Below, in pieces: positions 57,262-64,000 of a stretch of 64,000 nt of DNA; the first letter of the stretch is position 1, and each line of letters begins with the position of its first letter. The translations under genes were made by a program, and so were the position numbers. The stretch is from positions 3,162,001-3,226,000 of the forward strand of contig CM114271.1 in NCBI GenBank assembly GCA_050084515.1. Direction: 5' to 3'. The DNA is from Blasia pusilla. Taxonomy: Eukaryota > Marchantiophyta > Marchantiopsida > Blasiales. Under the pieces are notes generated by a model. It had not been told where the DNA came from. It did no database searches and was given only the letters and a program-made list of their open reading frames with translations.

Positions 57262-57420
57262 TAACTACAGTTTGTGTGAAATGCCTCCCTCCAGTCCTCA
57301 TCAAATGTGGTTTCTCCAGAAGCAGACTCTCGTTTCATGCACTGTAGTTTGTGTGAAATGCCTGCCTTACTCTAGGCACCATCAAATGTGGTTTCTCCAG
57401 CGGCTGGCACTCGTTCCAGT
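57262..57420 (+). repeat. Tandem duplication of ~80 bp
   Basis: The blocks 'agtttgtgtgaaatgcct' (57269 and 57346) and 'tcaaatgtggtttctccag' (57301 and 57382) repeat in the same order at 77-81 bp spacing, with a more diverged middle. There is no coding meaning in either copy. Confidence 0.9.
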
Positions 57421-59341
57421 TCACCAGCGCTTCCACTGGAGTTCAATCGAAGCGGGGTGCTGCTGCAAGTGAGCGCAATCAAAGCTTCGCATGTGCCGGA
57501 GTCGAGGGGCTGAGATGAGAATCTGCATATCCCCTAGCCGCATTTCAATGCAGAAGGAAGGACATGTGACCGTGAAAGGCAGGACGACCAGAATACAGAG
57601 CTCCTCCAAATCAAAGGCTATGAGAGGGAGGGTGTAGCCCTGAGAATCTTTGGGTACCTCATGCTGGCGCGTTGCTTGTCCACCGCATCTGCCCCTCCGC
57701 GATGTTTGTCGAAACTTGCAGATGGACTGGAATGGTTGAATCTGTCGGCCGAGCAACTGCGGAAACTGCACTGCGAATTGCACTGAGCATGGATTTCTGC
57801 GATTCGCAGTTCCTGAAGTTGTAATTAGAAATTGTTGAACGTACTGGCCTACACCTTCATTCCACTAATTCAAACATTCGCAGCCAAACGGCATCCGAAA
57901 CTCAGGGCTGTTAGCGATTTTGTTCGGGTTGAAATGGTGGAATCTGTTGCTCTACCATTGCCGTGCCCCTCATCGTCTTCAACTCTCCGGGCCCGTGTTT
58001 GGGCAATCACCTTAACTTCCAGCGGTCTTGACATTCTGCGGAGGTAAACGTCAAATTCGACGAACGCACGAAACGTAAGCCATGTTGGAATTGAGGTCAA
58101 TGGTGGCCGGGGAAGCTCATGGAAGAGCGTGCTACATCATACCACGCTGTTTGAGAAATTCAGTTCGTCACAGCACAGGATATGTCGACATCGGAGTGTC
58201 TGCGCCGACGTAGGTTCTCATGGCTTTTTCCACGAATTGGAACTATGAAACCTGAGTTGGGAACGGGTGATACGGACGAGGAGAATGTTATGTGCGATCG
58301 ATTCACATCCACAGCGCACGCAGAGACAGATCCCGCCATAGATTCTCGACCAACGAGACGAAAGAACCGCGCAAACTTTTCTCCCATATCCGAATAGAAG
58401 CACATGCTCAAGATCCTGTTGTCTCTTTAGAATTTTCATTCCCACCCTCCGCTCTCTACTAACGCAGGTACCAGTTCTCATCGCTCGACGTCGGAACTCG
58501 CGGACAATCCATTCCATGGAAGTCTCAAGTAGAAGACGAGAGCTGCGAGGTAAACTTTCTACTCAAAACAGAAGTGTCCGATCCTTACAAAATACAAGAC
58601 GACGCTTCCGGCGCCCGTTCCTTCCTGATGATTAATATACAACGAAACGGCAACAGCCTCTTGCCTGGCTTTCCACGGACGACGGGACCATCAAGCTAGT
58701 TGCCAGATCATTCGCCTGCTACAAAAGCTAATAGTAGAGCCATGACATCTGAATCAAGCTATCTCTTATTGTATATCGTGATTTCTCCTGCTGTTGTACA
58801 ACATATCTAAGAAATTGGAAATCCAAACCTTACAAGCTTTGGGAAGGTACTTGCTTTACATCTCCGGTTGCTACTTTTGTTCCTTGGAAGCGCCTAGTAG
58901 ACTAGAAATGGCGTTGACGGTCCATCGTAAGTCGTTCTGCAAGATAGCCACTGGAAATGACCTTTCTGCAGGCTCAGCGCTCGCATCAAGTGGCCCACTG
59001 CTGACATCGACCTGCAGTCCAGGAGCGGGAAGCATGTAAGTGAAAAATGACTTGAGACTGGTTTTTCAAATCATTGCCCGGTTCTTCAGAATCACTTTAT
59101 TTTCTAGAGTGATTCTGCGTCGCTCTTCGTCGACGTAAGAGTCAGGTTCACACAATATGCGCGCAGTTGACAAATCCGGAACAGGTTTTTCTTGCAAGAG
59201 AGACGATGAAGAAAGACTCCAACCACACAAACCTGCAAAATGATTTTCTTTCACGTTCAAATCACCTCTATAACTCTGCGGCGGTCGTATCTTCAACTTC
59301 TCCGCTCACCTCCGCATCAGTTGAGATCACAGCTGCTGCCT

Positions 59342-62300
59342 CTACAAAGGGAATTTCAGCACTTCGTTCATCAGCTCCCACTTGTCTGTCCTCATTACCG
59401 TCTGAGGCCGTAGGGCCTTGTTCGGCAGTGTTTTCTCCACGTCCGCGGCTGCTTCTGATATGAACTCGACCGCCGCGGAAACTGCTCCCTCCGACTCCTT
59501 TCCGACGGATGTCCCAAGACCATTAGTAGTTCGTCCTTCGTTCACCTGTGGCTCTTCTCCAAAAGCTTGTAATTCTCCTTCCGCGAAGTCTGATGGACCC
59601 CAATCTCCTGCTACAAGCAAATGACTCTCATCCTTCACAACCAGAACTTGGTTATCTCCTTGTTGCCATTCCAATTCCCCTGCCTTTCCGGTCAGGAGAA
59701 ACTTATACTCGACGGTCCGACCGATTGGGACAGCCTGCAAATAATCCGAAAAGCAGAGGGAAAAAGACCACTGCGACTTGAGAAACTCGGGAGTAGAGAG
59801 ATGGAGTTTCGTAGGATGTAAATCACAACTTCTAATGGGCAGAATAATGATTTAGAACTTCAGCGCATACAGCTGGCTTTGAAGGCTAAAACAAGGCTAT
59901 GATTCTCATTTTGCAGAATCAGCAACAGGGATCCACAAGAGAATTTCGCAAATCACCGGTTGGTCCCGTGGTGTTTGTAACCTACTGAAAATTAACGTGA
60001 GAATTGCGTATGCAGTCATGGGAATGATTTAATTTCTTCAAGTACCTCCGCGAGTTTAACTGATGGAGGAGAGCAATGCACGGATTTCGTGTTTAGGCAT
60101 TTTTCAGAAATGAAGGGAACTTGAACGCGAAAACCAGGCACTTACAACTTCTCCTTCCCACAGGTGTCCTTTTGACCACTCTAGAGGAACAGCAGCAGCA
60201 GGATCCCAGTTCCCCAGTTCGTCTATGGCACCCACAACGTTGAACTGCTGACCGAAGTAGCACTGTTGCTGCAGAGTAAAGTTCACCTTCGCCTTGGGAG
60301 TCAAGTCTGTCATTCAGAAAGAAGTCAGTGCAATCCATATGACGTACCGGCCGCAGCCCCGCACGCACATCCTCTTGAAATTCAGATTCCGTGGCAAGTG
60401 AACCATAAAGTATATGAATAGGTAAAGAATGCAGGGAATGATGGTGAAGACGAGGTTTCCATGGGCGGCAACGAGATACAAATCACAACTCGTTCGATCT
60501 TACGTAGTCAAGCACGAAACTGATGACAAACAAGTACCTTCTTCAACGACATTCTCCTCCTCAAGCACTGGTTCCGTATCGACTTCTAACTCCTTACCCA
60601 ACGTCAAAACCTCTCCAACCTGCTCTCCCTGTAAGAAAAATGGAAGAATGTCTTAAATGTGTCCTGATTGTTTAATAACGATATCACGTCTACCTGATGG
60701 AGCATTAGGGGCCCAGTCGCGGACACCTCAAGGGAACCCGATTTAAAGGGACCGGAGACTTGTGTCTGTACTGCCTCACCAAACAAGGATGAACTATTGC
60801 CGACATAACTCCTTTTTAAAATAAAAATAAAGAAATACACATGGAGTTGACAAAATCCAGAATCATGTCAGAATTCGGAATTTCCGATCCCTTCAGGATC
60901 TCTAGGCCAAACTATGTGTAAAAGCTTTGGTACGGATACGACTAATGCTCTAGAAATAGACACAAAATAAGTATACGAGCCCGTAAGGTTTTCATCCTCA
61001 GGTCAGAAGCGGCAGACGTGATAGATCTCTCAACTGATCGGCAAACGCTACTCTAAATACGTATGTCTGCTCGCGAAGATTACTGGTTTGACGAGGGGAT
61101 ATGAACACCAAATCTTTGGCACTTCCAGAACACTTTATTTAGTACAGCAGCCAAGATCAGTGCACAAGGAATCGACCAAGAGTAGGAAAGGAGGCAGAAA
61201 GGCTTATCCCAAATCCGGAAGCTGCGAACAAGACGACACGACAGGTCTCTCAAGAGTTAATGGTGAAAATATACGTCCTCACAAAGATTGTGGTATTACG
61301 ATCGGGAAGAAACACGCACGTGTTCGTCCTTCCAAAGTGTGTCTTCCGGTGACTACTGGGAAAATTTCGGCAGAACATTTGGAAAAGCAGAGGATCTGCA
61401 AGGATAGTTACAGGAATGCTACAAAGTAAGCGACTTCTTGACCAGCGAATGCCACAGTTCAAATCCCCACGGTTTTTCTCTCATCGAGAAGGCACAATGA
61501 TGAGTGACAGCAGCACTGCCTTCTTCCCTATAATTCACATCAAATTACACTGCACAAACCAGAAGCCTATGTCCCAGTTCAGTCAAAGAGATGGAACCTT
61601 GGACAGAACTCGAATGCAGTGGCCGTGATGTTAACGGAGTCAGCTAGCTACTCCTTGTTTGATAACAACGACGCTTAAATCCTTGCCAAGATCTGAGAGG
61701 GTTTCTTCGTTCAAACGCAAGACTGTTACCAGAAATTGAACTCTTCGGTAAATCTAAGCACAAGATGAACGTGCTCTAAATCCTCCCACGCACAAGGACA
61801 GTATATGCTAAGCTGCAAAGAAAAAATGTGGTGAGAGGCGGATTGCGGAATGAAAGATAACTAAAAATTTCTCTTCGAGAGGAAATTTGATCAGGAGGTT
61901 CACTGGCGATCTCTACAAGAAAAGACTCCACAGAATTAATTTCAGAGAGCTTCTTCTCTTCAAGGTAGTCTTCCTGTTCGTGAAGGCAGAGCTCCTCGGG
62001 AACAGAGCGCATGTAGATAAGGTACGCTGGATTCATCGGATAACTCGAAAATTCTTTCTCGTCATCCGGAATCCACGACATGACTATTTGGAAATTCTGA
62101 TGCGGAAAGGACTTCGATCTCATGTACAAGAACGCCAACAATGGCACAAAACGCGGCTCTGTATACCACAGTACCTCAGGCGTAGCGCGAGTTCTGAACT
62201 TGGGGGCAGCCTTCCAGCAGGCAAGTCCAGTAAAGCGCCATGCATGCCACCACTGCTTCTTAAAAAACTCGCATGAGAAGAGCGTTTCGAGAATTTCGCT

Positions 62301-62434
62301 CCCGACAATGCTACAGCCACTGTCGCATTCCTCACGGTAGTCTTCCTCGTGAGATCACTGGCACGCGCGCCATCACCGGCAGCAACCAGAGCTTGCGGGC
62401 ACCGGGCTCCCGCCAGAGCAGCGAGAGGTTGCAT
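59342..62434 (-). CDS. CBM20 starch-binding-domain protein, probably plastid-targeted
   Basis: On the minus strand the exons are 62434-62175, 60811-60694, 60628-60538, 60306-60146 and 59734-59342. All phases join and give 340 aa. The N-terminus 'MQPLAALAGARCPQALV' and the next 80 residues are rich in Ala, Ser, Arg and poor in acidic residues, typical of a chloroplast transit peptide. Residues 127-156 are acidic linker ('EVDTEPVLEEENVVEE'). The CBM20 domain (about 162-243) reads 'KVNFTLQQQCYFGQQFNVVG', 'ELGNWDPAAAVPLEW', 'HLWEGEV', then across an intron 'GRTVEYKFLL' and 'LEWQQGDNQVL'. The Trp residues in 'GNWDP' and 'EWQQGDN' are the usual glucan-binding ones. The last 95 residues have no recognised domain. 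CBM20 binds starch granules; with no catalytic domain visible, a scaffold or regulatory role in plastid starch metabolism is inferred. The acceptor of exon 2 (T- and A-rich, 'aaaaag') is the weakest junction. Confidence 0.85.
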
Positions 62435-64000
62435 CTTCGCTCCCAACCTCGACTCCCTCCTTCTCTACCGCACCACAATCTTCTTCCCAAGTCACTCCCA
62501 CGCTCCTCCCTTCTCCTCCCCTGCACTCGAAAACTAGCTTCCCAACATCCAACTCCACATTTCACCACCCCGCCCCTTCTTCTGCCTTCCACAATCGGTG
62601 CATGCAATCTACAATGCCTCGGGAGAGCACACTGTCTGTCACCAGCGTCGCATGCCCAGCGAACACCGCCGCCGTCGCGTCGTCCTAAAACTCAAAAGCG
62701 ATCTCGTGCCACTGCGGCATCACAAACCCATCCCCCCGCGCCCCCAACCTCCTCCAGCGCGAGGACGCGAGTTCGCAAAAGCGGGCATCCAAAATATCTG
62801 CGGCCAGCGATCTTCGACGCATGGGTTCCTGCGACTTCTTTCTTTTCATGTTTCGTCTTTCCCTTCCCGTCCCGTTCGTGGGTTGAACTCCGGGCACTCT
62901 GGCTCTGTAAGAAAATAAAAGAGTGGTTTTTCGACACTTTCATCGGATTACACGAATCATGGGTAAAATATTAGGGGAGAAGGCTTTTTCGATATTTGGG
63001 TAGAAGATTTTTCTTTTCATTTAGAGCATAGAACATCCTTATGGGAGTAACGAAGACTTTTTATTTTTTTTCCATTTGTGTGAAGTTTGATTATTCTCGT
63101 GGCTATACATTAGTCCTGATTAATATGCTAGGTGATATGTCTAGGGTATTAAAAAAAAATTGAAGTCTTAAATTGAGGGATTTGTAGATGTGAGAGGAAG
63201 TGGCCATTAAAACCCCCAAAATCATAAGACTAAAGCTCAACCAGTGTATTTATCACTTGGGACCCCTTCATACCCTAAGAGCCCGTCCCTCTCCGACGGT
63301 CCTACCAATTTCCAGGTATGATCACAAATGGTTTCGACGTTTGATTATAAAAGAATTAAAAAGACAACCGGCTACCGTCCTTTGATTTTCCGAGGATCGT
63401 CCCTAGTATTTCTGCGCCGTAAATTTCACGTCATGGAAGGACAAGCGACCCGCCCATGGTCCGTGGATTGATAGTCGTCGATTTAGCATTCGGAGGATCC
63501 TGCGACCATGGAATCTCACGATTATTCATATATTTAATCAAAAATTTATCTTCATTATTTGTTGCAATTTTATAATTTCAACATGAATATATTTAAGGAT
63601 TTCATTATATTTTCCATTTGTAAAATATACTGATTTTTATCCATCCGACCCAAGATATTACTAGTTCCATTAAAACGCAATAAAACAATGACTAACTATG
63701 GACAATTTATATTTCCCTTTTAAACCCCACATGAATGCTTACTCGTGTTTGGGAAAAAAATATCTTAAAATAAAAAAGAGTTCTCCTGTAATAATGACCC
63801 TCTCCTTATAACACGGGGATTACAAACTAATCACCTGCACTCTCGGTAATTCTTGCTGCGTACCTTTCACCTGCCATCAACATGGGCCGTGCTGCACGCC
63901 GTGAATTCTCAGCGGTCCTCCACGGCGTTAACGGGGACCTCCACACGTCGCAGGACACGGACGGACGGACGGGGCGGGAGGGGAGGGAGTCGACTCTCTT
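62435..64000. other. Upstream of the CBM20 gene; no gene seen
   Basis: The first 400 bp are GC-rich and should contain the CBM20 promoter and 5' UTR; open frames there on both strands show no family text. From about 62970 the DNA is AT-rich and featureless. The last 150 bp are again GC-rich with 'cggacggacggacgg' and 'gggaggggaggga', possibly the edge of another gene's promoter outside the window. Confidence 0.45.

Larger units (their letters stand above)
56258..59341. other. Intergenic between two convergent genes, no gene seen
   Basis: No conserved coding text on either strand. The left end should contain the GT47 3' UTR and the right end the CBM20 gene 3' UTR. A perfect stem-loop (56951-57001) and an ~80-bp tandem duplication (57262-57420) are listed separately. 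Confidence 0.5.

Noticed and set aside
61776-62147. A 123-codon minus-strand frame inside the CBM20 gene first intron
   Set aside because: The exon phases join across the intron without it, its text has no family resemblance, and CBM20 relatives do not need extra sequence there.

Overview
The window is nuclear DNA of a plant. The protein genes have GT-AG introns and exon junctions in the positions expected for plant orthologues. One gene is a phragmoplast kinesin-12, found in plants that divide with a phragmoplast. The intergenic space is full of decayed LTR retrotransposons and Helitron-like ends. I think an early-diverging land plant (bryophyte or lycophyte grade) or a streptophyte relative is most likely, but the sequence alone does not fix the species.

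Five genes are well supported. On the left, a MutL mismatch-repair gene of the PMS1/PMS2 type (+, 6415-12967, 11 exons) lies tail to tail with an ENY2/SUS1 gene (-, 15222-15975), a small subunit of the SAGA deubiquitinase and TREX-2 mRNA-export complexes. On the right are a kinesin-12 of the PAKRP1/KINID1 type (+, 42229-50542, 17 exons), an exostosin-family (GT47) glycosyltransferase (+, 54866-56257, one exon) and a probably plastid-targeted protein with a CBM20 starch-binding domain (-, 59342-62434, 5 exons). These are ordinary housekeeping genes with no evident joint pathway.

The middle (about 17-40 kb) is retroelement territory. It holds one nearly full-length, decayed Ty3/gypsy element on the minus strand (LTRs near 18.2-18.7 and 27.1-27.6 kb) and a second, deleted relative (32.0-37.1 kb) with a foreign 1.3 kb insertion. 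A solo LTR or LTR plus leader of the same family lies at 52.8-53.5 kb, and a Copia pol remnant at 1.9-3.2 kb.

The most interesting feature is the coding content of this gypsy family. Between protease and reverse transcriptase it carries a C5-cytosine DNA methyltransferase-like domain, with motif I, motif II and C-terminal motifs IX/X recognisable. After the integrase it carries a PHD-finger-like C4HC3 module. In the full-length copy the methyltransferase has lost the segment that should hold the catalytic Pro-Cys loop. The second copy keeps only the methyltransferase tail, and the first half of the PHD finger in frame with the integrase C-terminus. So the lineage appears to encode both a chromatin-modifying enzyme and a possible chromatin reader, although both copies here are dead.

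At a smaller scale there is a dispersed family of short Helitron-like elements. One is complete (52339-52499): 5' TC, 3' hairpin, CTAG end, inserted between A and T. There are also several perfect or near-perfect inverted repeats, an inverted partial copy of the PMS1 start region just upstream of PMS1, and a three-copy tandem repeat upstream of ENY2.
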